Below are positions 45,411 to 56,390 of a stretch of 64,000 bases of DNA, piece by piece (the first letter of the stretch is position 1; each line of letters begins with the position of its first letter). The DNA comes from Xiphydria camelus (lineage: Eukaryota; Arthropoda; Insecta; Hymenoptera; Xiphydriidae), in NCBI GenBank assembly GCA_963678675.1, contig OY783195.1:13552505-13616504 (forward strand), read 5' to 3'. The position numbers and the translations under genes were made by a program. The notes under the pieces are model-generated. The model searched no databases. It was not told where the DNA came from and saw nothing but the letters and a program-made list of their open reading frames with translations.

Positions 45411-46396
45411 CCCAGGTAACAGACTAACGTGAAATTAACGTCATTTTTTGGTCAGATCTGGTCATAGACGACGTCAGTAAAAGACGTATAAATGACGTTA
45501 AAAGTACGCTCGAAAGTCACATCCCACTGACGTCATTTAATGACGTCTTTCTAACGTTCTTTATGACGTGAAATATGACGTTTAATTTTAGCGATTTTCC
45601 AGGTAGCACACTAACGTCGAAATGACGGTTTTTGACGGTCAGCTCTGACGGCAGATAACGAAAAATATAGCGTGATTGTGTAAAAAATGACGGCTCTCTG
45701 AAAGGTTAGGGCTGACGTATATCTTTTCATCGTGAGCGGTCACCCATCCAACTACTGTCCGCACTTTTTGCTGCTTAACTTCGTCGATCGGTCGGTGTTT
45801 TCGAGTCCTCATCTGCTGCACGCTCCTGTGGTATTAAGTATTACTATTGGTGTTCATATGAAGTTTGATGAATAAATGTATGTTGCTTTTCCAGTCAATA
45901 AGAAAGAGCTCAAATAAATAAGATTTTATAATTGTATTATTCTTTTCTCAACATTTTTCTAAATTTATGATTGCATCTTTTGATAAATATTCTTGCATAG
46001 ACGCAAATTGATATTAATAAATAAATAATTATATGAATGTTTATAGAAACGACCGCAATATAAAAAATCTTACTTTTATTTATTACAAAAAACGTACTGG
46101 TAAAATGGTACAGAGATATAAGAATCGAGAATTAAAGTAGACCACACTACACACAAATATTTTTATATTACACATTATAAAAAAATATAAAAATATTCAA
46201 TGTATATTGTATAATAAGTAGTTATTTTAAAATTTTATTACGACGTAAAAATAACGTCTTTTTAACATCATATTTAAGGTGTCTTAAAGACGTTTCTTGA
46301 ATGACGACATTAAAATGCCATTTTTTGGTAGAATGACGTCGCCAACGAAATATGCCCTAAAAGTGACGTCAAGTTTACATCAGCTTCCTACCTGGG
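45411..46396. mobile_element. ACGTC-rich element, copy 2
   Basis: Ends CCCAGGTAACAGACTAACGT...CTACCTGGG. A second left end (CCAGGTAGCACACTAACG) starts at 45599, so one element sits inside another of the same family. The terminal ~180 bp on both sides are packed with GACGTC words. 45599-46046 supplies the empty sites for M1 copy b and the kinase-carrying element. Confidence 0.8.
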
Positions 46397-46820
46397 TTGA
46401 AGGATAGACTTATGATATTGAAATTTAGCTTAATAAAATCGTTTAGCAGCAATCAAGGAATGTATTATAAAGTTCAAAAACAACACTTTCAAATGCTGCA
46501 TGTGCAATTAAGAAAAATTTTTTACTTTCATTATGTACGGAGCTATGCGTATGGCCAAAATCGCACGTTTCCGTACATTTAACCTCATGTATCTCGAAAT
46601 TCTGACCTGTGGTACGCAAATTTGAGAGTCAGATTCGTTTTTAGCGTACATCAATCTACAAGAATCACACCTGGTCTGGTTCGAAATACAGAGAAAAACA
46701 TTTATTTTTGTGGGCCTATGATATCAAATAACCCGGGAAACTTTGTGAATGGTTGTCCGTAAGACCTTCGCCGTAAGAATTTCAACCGGACGAAAGTTTT
46801 CGACATTACGTTTTACGTCT

Positions 46821-46970
46821 AAAGGCCATCACACGTGAAAAAACGTAAGCAGTAACAGTAAGGATTGACCAATCAGAAATATCATTCTTACGGAATTATG
46901 CTTAAAGAGGCTTTCTGATTGGTCAATCCTTACTGTTACTGCTTACGTTTTTTCCCGTGTGAGGGCCTTT
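46821..46970. mobile_element. 150-bp palindromic MITE
   Basis: Ends AAAGGCCATCACACG...CGTGTGAGGGCCTTT; ~62-bp arms through GTAAGCAGTAACAGTAAGGA and TTGACCAATCAGAAA. Confidence 0.85.
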
Positions 46971-47469
46971 ACGGACGAAAGTGGTGGGGTTCTTACGTCT
47001 TACGGACATGAGAATACTTGATCCTGATTGGTCTATTCGCTTACGTATTACGTCTTACGGCTTACGGAATTTTCTGTGTGATGGCCTTAAACAAACGTAT
47101 ATATCAACCGCCATACTTTCTCGTCTGCTCGGTGCCTACGCACTAGGGAACTTCTGTCGCGACGATTGACGTCTGCCGAAGATAGGCAGAGCCAATCGCT
47201 CGGCGTCCTTGCGTCTCCGACTAATAGCGTACATACTATAGTCTACAAACTGCTATGAACCATATCGTCCTATGTCAACAACCCAGGAAAACACCGGGAT
47301 AGCATGCTAAAGCCTGGTTCAAATGGGTGCGGAAGGCTTGCGGAGTGCGGAATGCGGAAAGACCGTCAGCCAATCAGCGCTCTTCCGCGTGCGTACTGCC
47401 TCCTGTCCGCACCCTTGGTTAGATATTTTCCGCACGTTGCGCGCGTAGAGTGACAGTTCTTTGACCACC

Positions 47470-48192
47470 GTCTGCCTAGCAGACAGTAATTTTATAATTA
47501 ATTAGGAATTACTCCTATCGTTTGGAAATAGTTTGGGGATATTTAGGAAATTAGTTTCAGATTTTGGGAAACGTTAATTAATATAAATTAATTTATTATA
47601 AATAATTTTTTACTTGACCGTATACCTAGATAGCAAATATTAATTGGAATTTGTCAAATTACAGACGAATCAATTGGAAATCATTTGGGGAATTGAACCC
47701 TATTGTTAACTTCATTTGGGAAATAATACTTACCTATGTAATTAATAATTAATTATCGTTCCACAGTGAAAACTGTTTTATCAATATATGATAAATACGT
47801 TGACGGTTACCGACCGTTAGATACCTATTATAACCTGCGACTCAGATTCTGTCGCTGGTGACTTTTTTAAATGTTACTTTTAAATGTACTAACCAATGAT
47901 TAATCAATCCTCATGCTTTCATTAATGAGGATAGGAACCACCGTAGCTAATGAGGGCATGAGAATTAATTGTTCAATGGCTAGTATGTTTAAAAATGATA
48001 CTTTAGAAAGTCACCAGTGACAGAATCCGAGTCGCAGGGTATATCTTGCTCTAATTTGAAGGTCAAGGTTTGAATGTTACAAATCTCTTAACATTCTTGA
48101 CATTTATTTTAGATAAATATTAATCGAAAATTGATAATTTTATCCTGATAAATTGATAAAATACAATCCCAATGGTCAAGCGGGTTTATAAC
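47470..48192 (+). repeat. repeat Z, copy 2
   Basis: Near-identical to 36233-36957, ending at the same GGGTTTATAAC. The following insertion is a different LTR in the opposite orientation. Confidence 0.9.
47831..48041. mobile_element. M1 palindromic MITE, copy d (211 bp)
   Basis: Same place within repeat Z as copy c, so it was carried along by the duplication of Z. Ends ACCTGCGACTCAG / complement. Confidence 0.88.
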
Positions 48193-48442
48193 TGTGGCGA
48201 AAAGGATGTGGTCGCCATCTTATCGGCGGAGCGTTTCGTCCCGGAGTCGGCCTGTGGACTCGTCAGTAAGGCTAGGCCGACTCCTGCCTTAGACGCTCTG
48301 TGGTCCTCGGTGAGAGACGGGCAGTTGCGGTCTTATATAGAAACTTGCCCGTTGTTGGACCACTAACGAGAAGCCGAAAGCCGTGTAGTCGAAGGTCGGC
48401 GCCACCTGGCGGCAAGGCGCCGTAGCGTAACGGGCCGCTACA
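48193..48442 (-). mobile_element. solo LTR, 250 bp, with TAAC duplication
   Basis: In minus orientation it starts TGTAGCGGCCCGTTACGC and ends TTTTCGCCACA. Flanks: TAAC at 48189-48192 and 48443-48446. Same family and length as 26898-27147. Confidence 0.9.
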
Positions 48443-48446
48443 TAAC

Positions 48447-48844
48447 TGTGGGACCTTAGGGGTTCCCACAGAACGCGATGGAAATGAACGTAAGGGAGAG
48501 AAGACGGTAGTTAATAGACCTAACCAGAGTTTACTTTATTAACTATCGGCGTGGCTAAACTAATGCGAAGCGACAAGAGAGTTGTGTCTGAGCGTCCGTC
48601 CGGGACGCGGGGCGATGGAGGAGCGAAGTGTGTCCAGACGTCCGTCGCGGTCGAGAGTTGGTAGACGAGAGAGAGCTGTGGTTCCTCCGCGGCGCGTCCA
48701 GCCTTCGTCACCCGAAGCGTGACTACGACTTGGCCGCTAGGGGCATGGTGATCGCTGCGTCGATCCATCGTCCAGAGACTGCGCCTTGCGTGGCGTCGCT
48801 GGAGTCGAGTGCCTCCATGCGAACGCGCCTTGTAGTCCGCTACA
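48447..48844 (-). repeat. 3' LTR of element 2
   Basis: 398 bp, in minus orientation TGTAGCGGACTACAAGGC...GGTCCCACA. Confidence 0.92.
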
Positions 48845-48864
48845 AGTACTCCCCTTCCAGCGAC

Positions 48865-51800
48865 TTAGTTAGTCGCGAAATGAACCTTTTTCGTCCGTGG
48901 TCCGGGATAAGTTCTGAAAGTACTTTCTCTTTCGCCTGCTGGATGTTGTTGTTGCTGTTGCTGGTCGGGCTCTTTCTCCAGAAAGGCTGGTTTTAGCCTC
49001 TCTATTGAGACCGTGGCGTTAGTCCCGTTTACGTTGATCCGGAAGATCCTGTCCGTGACCCGCTCGATGACCTCGAACGGCCCCTCGTACGGTGCTTGTA
49101 AAGGTTTTTTTTACTGCGTCGACCCGGATGAAGACGTGAGAGCAAGTGCTTAGGGCCCTGTGGATGAACGGAGTGTATTTATTGTGATGCGCTGTCGGCG
49201 TTGCCCGTATCATCCTCATCTGCTCTCTGAATTTTTCTACGAATATCTGCGGGTCCTGTTGCAGATCCTCGTCTACGAAGAATTCTCCGGGGAGTCGAAG
49301 CGTTGTTCCGTAGACGAGCTCTGCTGCCGTGGCTTTTAGGTCTTCTTTGTAGCATGATCGTAATCCATGGAGAACGGTTGGCAACGTCGCAACCCAATCT
49401 TTGGCACCGTGGCACGTGAATGCAGTCTTGAGGGATCGGTACCATCGTTCAACCATACCGTTAGAGGCAGGATGGTACGCCGTTGTTCGAATTCGATGGC
49501 TACCTATAAGGTTCGTTAAAGCTTGGAACAGCTGTGACTCGAATTGCGTTCCTCTGTCTGTCGTTAGCGTTGCCGGTGCACCGAAACGAGCTACCCACGT
49601 CCCGTAGAACGCAGTGACTATAGTGTCCGCGGTGGTGTCTCTTAAGGGGACTGCTTCGGGCCATCTCGTAAATCGATCAATCATAGTAAGGCAGTATCTG
49701 AAACTTTGGGCGCTTGGCAATGGTCCAATTATATCGATGTGCACTTGGCTGAACCGTGCGTCTGGAACCGGTATATGTTCTGGTACGTTCCGGGTGTGTC
49801 GATGTGTTTTGCTGCGCTGACAGGCTAGGCAGGTGCGGGTCCACTCCGCTACACCCGTGCTCACGGAATCTGTCGCTGGTGACTTTTTTTAAACCTTATT
49901 TTTAAACGTACTAACCAGTGAACAATTAATTCTCATGCCCTCATTAGCTACGGTGACGTCTACTCTCGTTAATGAAAGCACGAGGATTGATTAATCATTG
50001 GTTAGTACGTTTAAAAATAACATTTAAAAAAAGTCACCAGCGACAGATTCCGTGAGCCCGGGTGTACATCCTTATTCATACTCGGCCACACGAATCGCTG
50101 CCGTATAAGTTTCTTAGTGGCGCGACTGCCTGGGTGTGACACGCCGTGTGCCCTATCGAAAATCCTCCTTCGCAGCGGTCGTGGGATATATGGACGGACT
50201 TCTTTTGTGGTGATGTCGCAATAAATGAAGTCATCGGAGTCATCGATTCGCACCTTCTTTAGCTCCAGCGATGATCCTCCTTGTAGTAGTCCCTGCAGTT
50301 CCTCGTCCGTCTTCTGCGCTGCTGCGATTTCCGCGGTTCCTATTATAACCGGCAGGTTTATTTCCTCTACGCGTGAGAACGCGTCTGCGATGATGTTCCT
50401 GTCTCCTGATATGTGAACAATTCGCGTAGAGAACTGGCCGATGTAGTCCAGGTGGCGTAGCTGTCTCGGCAAAGCTTTTCCTGCTTTTTGTTTGAAAGCA
50501 AATGTGATCGGCTTGTGGTCGGTCTTGATTATAAGATTCCTGCCTTCGACCATGTATCTAAAAAACTTCAAACTTTCGTAAATGGCTAGCAGCTCCCTGT
50601 CGTAGGTACTGTAGTTCTGTTGAGCCGTGTTTAGCTTTTTTGAGTAGAATCCGATCGGCTTCCATCCTTTGTCCGTGTGCTGTTCCAGGACTGCTCCCAT
50701 CGCGACGTCGGACGCGTCGGTACATAGCGCTAACGTTGCGTCGTCTGCCGGGTGCGCTAGCAGCGTTGCGTTTGCAAGTTGCCGCTTGCACTCTTCGAAA
50801 GCGGTGCTAGCTTCTTCGTTCCACGTGACTGGGCGCTTATCTTTCTTCTTAGCGCCGTGTAGCATGGCGTTCAGAGGTGCCTGGATTCCGGCAGCTCCTT
50901 TAATGAAAGGTCTGTAAAAGTTTACGACGCCTAGGAAACGTCGTAGTTCTTCGATGTTAGAGGGCTTGTTGTATTCCTGAATTGCTATCACCCTTGCTGG
51001 TAAAGGCTTGGTCCCCTCCTTGTTGATAAGGTAACCAAGATACTCCACCTCTGGCTTCCCGAATTGGCATTTCGATATGTTAATGGTTAGGCCGTACCGT
51101 CGTAGTCTTTCGAGAACTTGCCTAAGGTGTTGCTCGTGTTGCTCAGGGTTTTCGGATGCTACGAGGACGTCGTCTATATAGCAGTGGCAAAACGGTAGCC
51201 CTCGTAGTGCGGCGTCCATGAATCGTTGGAACGTCTGTGCTGCGTTACATAGTCCGAACGTCATAACGTTAAATTCAAACAGTCCGAACGGCGTGATGAT
51301 GGCGGTTTTTGGCCGGTCTTCCGGTGCCAGTGGTATTTGGTGGCAGGCTTTTACTAAATCCAACGTCGAGAAGATGGCGCTACCCCTAAGTTTGTGTGTG
51401 AAGTCGTGCAGGTGAGGAATGGGATACTTATCTGGTACCGTTACGCTGTTCAGTCGGCGATAGTCTCCGCAAGGCCTCCATTCGCTGTTCTTCTTCGGCT
51501 GCATATGTAGCGGGCTGGCCCATTGGCTGTCGGATTGCCGGCAGATGCCCTGTTCGAGCATGTATTCGAACTCCGCTTTGGCTGCCCATAGTTTCTCCGG
51601 CGGAAGTCGGCGTGCGCGCTCCGCTATCAGTGGCGCCGTGGTAGCGATGTGGTGTTCCACTCCATGTTGCAGCGGTTTTCCCGGTCTCGGGGGTGCTGTG
51701 ACTTCCGGAAACTGCTTAAGAATTTGCGTATAAGGATCCTCGTTGGCTGCGATGGTTAGAACGCTTTGATGTGGTTCCTGCGTTACTCCTGCTATAGCAG

Positions 51801-52221
51801 AAAGCCGCGTGGTACCGTCCACGAGCCGTTTTTTTCTTAGGTCTACCAGTAGACCATGGTGGCTCAGGAAATCGGCCCCTAGGATGGGTCTTGAGACGTC
51901 TGCGACGGTGAAAATCCATTTGAAAGTTCGACGGAGGTTGAGGTCCACGTGTAGCAATCGTTCACCGTACGTGTTTATCTGCGTCCAGTTCGCTGCGTAT
52001 AGCTTAAAAGGAGCTGGTGAGAGGTGAGTTGCGGTGCGTGGAAGCGTTGATATATCAGCTCCGGTGTCGACAAGGAAAATCTTTCCGCTTTTTTTGTCCA
52101 TTATGGTAAGGCGGTTACGTTGGTATTGTGCGTCGTCGCCTACCGCCTCGGTTCGCGACGACGGTTCTAGTTTTCCGCACTCCTTGTAGACGAGCTTGTC
52201 CAGGAGCATGGACTTCGGCAT
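48865..52221 (-). pseudogene. pol: pol polyprotein of element 2, interrupted
   Basis: On minus: protease with [14 protein letters not shown] with [13 protein letters not shown] and [11 protein letters not shown]; RNase H with [15 protein letters not shown] and TDHKPI; integrase with [14 protein letters not shown] at the finger, HIDIIGPL (Asp), TTDRGTQFES (Asp), GMVERWY (Glu). M1 copy e (49852-50064) sits in the integrase zinc-finger region. Removing it and one TA restores the reading frame. A run of eight T on plus (49105-49112) is the site of a one-base frameshift. Behind it the expected GPF module (APYEGPFEVIERVTDRIF) is read in another frame down to TAA 48865-48867. Entry from gag is by a -1 shift near GGAAAAC, a less regular slip site than in element 1. 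Confidence 0.9.
49852..50064. mobile_element. M1 palindromic MITE, copy e (213 bp), inside integrase
   Basis: TA at 49850-49851 and 50065-50066. The host protein gives the empty site (GAT GTA GCG), which fixes the duplication as TA and the ends as CACCCG. Confidence 0.93.
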
Positions 52222-53018
52222 TTTCGCGCGTCGGTGCCGAAATTTTCGTGATAGTAACAGGCGCCGGGCGTCCCCGGGTATCCTCTTGATCGGCTTCGGT
52301 GGCGGCGAGTGTAACGGTCTCCCGAGCGGAATCGGCGTGGCTGAGTGTCCCTTTGCAGTACCTGCTCAAGGCGCGACGCCAGCGCGTCGATCCGTCTCTC
52401 CAATTCCGGTTGTGGCGTCTGCGATGTCGATGCCGTGGCCGTGACTCTGTTGATCTCCGCCACTTACGCGGGTTGCTGGAGCTCGGTGATTCTGTCTGCG
52501 AGCTTGGCTATTTTGTCCAGTGCCTGTTCCTCGCTGGCGACCAGTATGCCTTTTACCTGGTCGGGCATCTGCTCCAGGAATAGTGTCCTCAGTACCGCGT
52601 CGTTGCATTGGTTCGCGGAGAGGTTTCTGAGGTGTTGTAAGAAATGTGAGGGTTTCTGCTCGCCGATCATCTGCCCTTGCAGCGCCCGTCGTAGCCTGGT
52701 TTCCGCGGTTTCGGCGAAGGTCGTTAATATTCTTTGTTTGAGGGCGTCGTACTTGCCCGTCGTCGGTGGGCTTCGTAGAATGTCGGTAACGTGTGGGAGG
52801 ATACTAGCGTCCAAGTTCGCGAATACGTAATGAAATTTGGTCTCGTCCTGAGTGATGCGGGCTATCCGGAATGCGGACTCTACCTGCATCAACCAAATAT
52901 CGGGTTCCTCCTTCCAGAACGGAGGTAGCTTCGCTATCCGAGCCGAATGAGCCTCGGTTCCTGCTCCTTCCACGTGGCTCGATCCGTCGAGTGCGCTATG
53001 CGAAGTCTCCCCGTCCAT
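52167..53018 (-). pseudogene. gag: gag of element 2, one in-frame stop
   Basis: Starts at Met 53018. Shares EEPDIWLMQVESAF and GEQKPSHFLQHLRNL with element 1. Ends with [18 protein letters not shown], the CHCC finger, then AEN and TAG at 52167-52169. A TAA at 52464-52466 interrupts the frame between the capsid-like part and the basic finger region, without a frame change. About 280 codons in total. Confidence 0.85.
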
Positions 53019-53187
53019 GACTGGGCGTTACTGCGATTTAGGCTTCGTGAGATGAATTTCCGCTGTTCCGGCGTGGCACATGCGAATGTTCGCGTTTCCT
53101 ACTGCGTGTCCTCGTCACTATTCAATTCAGCGAATAGCTTGGGCCTTCCCGTTTGTCCGTTTCACGATCACGTCGGGGTCACCAATT

Positions 53188-53585
53188 TGTGGGACCTTAG
53201 GGGTTCCCACAGAACGCGATGGAAACGAACGTAAGGGAGAGAAGACGGTAGTTAATAGACCTAACCAGAGTTTACTTTATTAACTATCGGCGTGGCTAAA
53301 CTAATGCGAAGCGACAAGAGAGTTGTGTCTGAGCGTCCGTCCGGGACGCGGGGCGATGGAGGAGCGAAGTGTGTCCAGACGTCCGTCGCGGTCGAGAGTT
53401 GGTAGACGAGAGAGAGCTGTGATTCCTCCGCGGCGCGTCCAGCCTTCGTCACCCGAAGCGTGACTACGACTTGGCCGCTAGGGGCATGGTGATCGCTGCG
53501 TCGATCCACCGTCCAGAGACTGCGCCTTGCGTGGCGTCGCTGGAGTCGAGTGCCTCCATGCGAACGCGCCTTGTAGTCCGCTACA
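53188..53585 (-). repeat. 5' LTR of element 2, with primer site at 53168-53184
   Basis: 398 bp, adjacent (three bases) to TGGTGACCCCGACGTGA on minus. Three differences from the 3' LTR. Confidence 0.92.
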
Positions 53586-53589
53586 TAAC

Positions 53590-54148
53590 TGTAGCAGCCC
53601 GTTGCGCTACGGCGCCTTGCCGTTAGTGGTCCATCAACGGGCAAGTTTCTATATAAGACCGCAACTGCCCGTCTATCACCGAGGACCACAGAGCGTCTAA
53701 GGCAGGAGTCAGCCTAGCCTTACTGACGAGTCCACAGGCCGACTCCGGGACGAAACGCTCCGCCGATAAGATGGCGACCACATCCTTTTCCCCACATTGG
53801 TGACCCCGACGTGATCCAGCGGAGAAGATCATCATCCTGCAGCATACCTTCTGGACCAAGGGAACTCCCATGACAAGGACACCTTGATCTCTGGAAGCAG
53901 AACCGACGTCACGCTGACGGCACGGCACGCGTACACGCCCCGGCACGGCACACTCACGCCCCGGCACGGCACATGTGTACACGCCCCGTCATGACGTCAC
54001 GGCTCACACACTCAGGATCGATCTCTCACACGCTGCGACGAACATACCGGCGGAGTCTCCAACCCACGACGTTCCAGCCACACGCAGACACGCTCACAGC
54101 CAAGCCGTTGCCACACACACCAACTTCTTCCGTCTCGTTCCGTCTGCA
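53590..54148 (+). mobile_element. 5' end of a third LTR element: shortened LTR, primer site, leader
   Basis: The LTR at 53590-53796 (207 bp) is the 250-bp solo-LTR family with an internal loss after GCGCCTTGCCG. The primer site TGGTGACCCCGACGTGA is at 53798-53814. The leader contains GGCACGGCAC repeats near 53920-53970. The element is cut off by the M1 array; no gag was recognised. TAAC directly precedes it (53586-53589). Confidence 0.8.
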
Positions 54149-54150
54149 TA

Positions 54151-54793
54151 CACCCGGGCTCACGGAATCTGTCGCTGGTGACTTTTTTAAAATGTTATTT
54201 TTAAACGTACTAACCAATGATTAATCAATCCTCGTGCTTTCATTAACGAGAGTAGACGTCACCGTAGCTAATGAGGGCATGAGAATTAATTGTTCACTGG
54301 TTAGTACGTTTAAAAATAAGGTTTAAAAAAAGTCACCAGCGACAGATTTCGTGAGCACGGGTGTACACCCGGGCTCACGGAATCTGTCGCTGGTGACTTT
54401 TTTTAAATGTTATTTTTAAACGTACTAACCAATGATTAATCAATCCTCGTGCTTTCATTAACGAGAGTAGACGTCACCGTAGCTAATGAGGGCATGAGAA
54501 TTAATTGTTCACTGGTTAGTACGTTTAAAAATAAGGTTTAAAAAAAGTCACCAGCGATAGATTTCGTGAGCACGGGTGTACACCCGGGCTCACGGAATCT
54601 GTCGCTGGTGACTTTTTTTAAATGTTATTTTTAAACGTACTAACCAATGATTAATCAATCCTCGTGCTTTCATTAACGAGAGTAGACGTCACCGTAGCTA
54701 ATGAGGGCATGAGAATTAATTGTTCACTGGTTAGTACGTTTAAAAATAAGGTTTAAAAAAAGTCACCAGCGATAGATTTCGTGAGCACGGGTG
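54151..54793. repeat. tandem array of three M1 MITEs (copies f, g, h)
   Basis: Copies 54151-54363, 54366-54578 and 54581-54793, each 213 bp, joined by single TA dinucleotides (period 215). g and h look identical; f differs at a few positions (e.g. GCGACAG against GCGATAG). TA flanks the array at 54149-54150 and 54794-54795. Confidence 0.93.
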
Positions 54794-55064
54794 TACGTGG
54801 AGACCCGGTATACAATATAGGTTTGTTCCAACCGACGATTCCTGTACGGTTCTGGAACTGTCACGGAACTGGTGGGATTGGTTTAATGCGCAGGCGCGAT
54901 GTTTGCACTGCTGGTAACTGGCAAGAGCAGTTGGAACGGTTTTGGGATCGTTCGTGAATCGGTCAGTCGTGTCTAACCCACGACGCGGTGAGCACGGTGT
55001 TCTCTTGCTTATATCACGCTATTTCAGTTGACATTTTCTGTCATTTGCAAGTTGCGTGAAGTCT

Positions 55065-55526
55065 CAACATCTTTTACGATAATTTCGAAAGCACTTAGAA
55101 AGTGGGGCCTCCCATAGACATTCTTTAATTAATTTTTTTACTCATTTGAAATGTCAGAATGGACTTTATTCATGCTATCTTAGAATAGATGTTTTCTAAG
55201 CGAGTTCGGTTCTCAGCGAGAATCGAATACTAATCCAATATACTACCATAAACATACTAAAGCATCAGATATTTTTAGATACTTAAAAAAGGCCCATATT
55301 TATAGGATTACATATTCCATAATTCGATCTGTCATATTAATAACAAATGTACAATTTTATAAAATCATGTATTGGAATTACATTTTAGCAGGGCAAAAAA
55401 ATCCATTATAAGCTAGCATGAATAAAGATAATTCTGACATTTCAAATCACTAAAAAATTCATTAACAAATGTATATGGGAGGCCCCACTTTCTAAGTGCT
55501 CTCCGTAAATTACCGTAAAAGATGTT
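55065..55526. mobile_element. inverted-repeat element, GTGGGGCCTCCCAT
   Basis: Arms of ~120 bp (from CAACATCTTTTACG, through AGCACTTAGAAAGTGGGGCC and TTTGAAATGTCAGAAT) around an AT-rich loop. Confidence 0.75.
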
Positions 55527-56390
55527 GAAATGTAGGGTAAAAAAATCATGAAAATTAGAAATGTCGGTTTTGAGATACAACACTTTTTATTTCCATTTTC
55601 AATAAAAAAAACGCAATATAAAGAAATAAATTTTTTTTCGAAATCACCAAAAAATACAAATATTTTATATGGATCATTTCTTCCATATTTTGTTAATTGA
55701 AGCCGTAAATCGTGATGAAAAAACAATAATAACAGCTCAACGATTTATGGAATCGTTCTGAAAATTTAGGCCAGTTTTTATATTGATTAAAGATACTTGG
55801 AAAAAAATGAGCAACTAAATCGGAGACCCAAAAGTTTCTACTACTAAAAGTTGACATGGAATGCCCCATAAGTTTAAGTATTTTAAGAATATTTTACCAA
55901 CTACTATAAAAATAAATATAATTTGTACGCTTCCATTCGTCATGAAATTAAAGAAACACATCAATTAGCACACGCAAGTCTGTTGGTATGCCACGTTAAT
56001 CTCCCTCGTCCTCGAATTCCAAGTTCTCCTGCAGTGCTGGTTGTCAAGCCCACATGCTCTTCCTATTAACAAAGACAATAGATGTCACGATCATTCAATC
56101 GGTATAGGTTGGTATTGCTGCAATCTCATTTCATAAATGCCTTACCTCAATCGAGAAATATCCTATTTTTTTTCCATGTATGGCTCAGTCTGGATCTCCT
56201 TCTGGCCTGTCCATTTCGATATGTCTTCCTTCCATCAATTGCCAATTTGAATTTTTTTCTTCTGATCACCAACCGCCTGCATCTGAAACAAATTACGCAG
56301 TTTTAACAAAGATGAAATAGGTTTTACAATTTTTCAATAGGTATAAATTGGTATTGCTGTTATTTCATTTCATTAATTCCCCCTACGCGT
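55527..56390. other. no gene recognised
   Basis: AT-rich. Two similar segments (GTATAGGTTGGTATTGCTG near 56101 and GTATAAATTGGTATTGCTG near 56341) mark a ~240-bp direct duplication. Confidence 0.5.

Larger units (their letters stand above)
41864..47467. repeat. large inverted-repeat complex of several nested elements
   Basis: Outer arms 41896-41940/47421-47466 and 41945-42140/47097-47296 are inverse copies. Inside them are further inverse pairs (42160-42240/43588-43670, 42625-42925/43280-43585, 43813-44170/45020-45368) and MITEs. An extra ~120 bp at 47300-47420 breaks the right arm. It may be one large element with a ~250-bp terminal repeat (TCTCGTCTGCTC, GACGTCTGCC) that was invaded many times. 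No intact gene. Confidence 0.6.
48447..53585 (-). mobile_element. CsRn1-like Ty3/gypsy retrotransposon, element 2 (minus)
   Basis: LTRs 48447-48844 and 53188-53585 (398 bp, three differences by eye), TAAC at 48443-48446 and 53586-53589, tRNA-Trp-type primer site (53168-53184), gag, pol, and a purine tract next to 48844. It is interrupted by M1 copy e. Without M1 the element is 4924 bp. Three coding lesions (a gag stop, the M1 insertion, a homopolymer frameshift) make it defective. Confidence 0.93.

Noticed and set aside
48272..48469. Similar short ORFs at 26808-27068, 48272-48469 and 53623-53982
   Set aside because: All are readings of the 250-bp LTR family, with no coding role.
53973..54224. 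ORF in the leader of the third LTR element
   Set aside because: Runs into the M1 array and has low-complexity GGCACGGCAC composition; no gag similarity.
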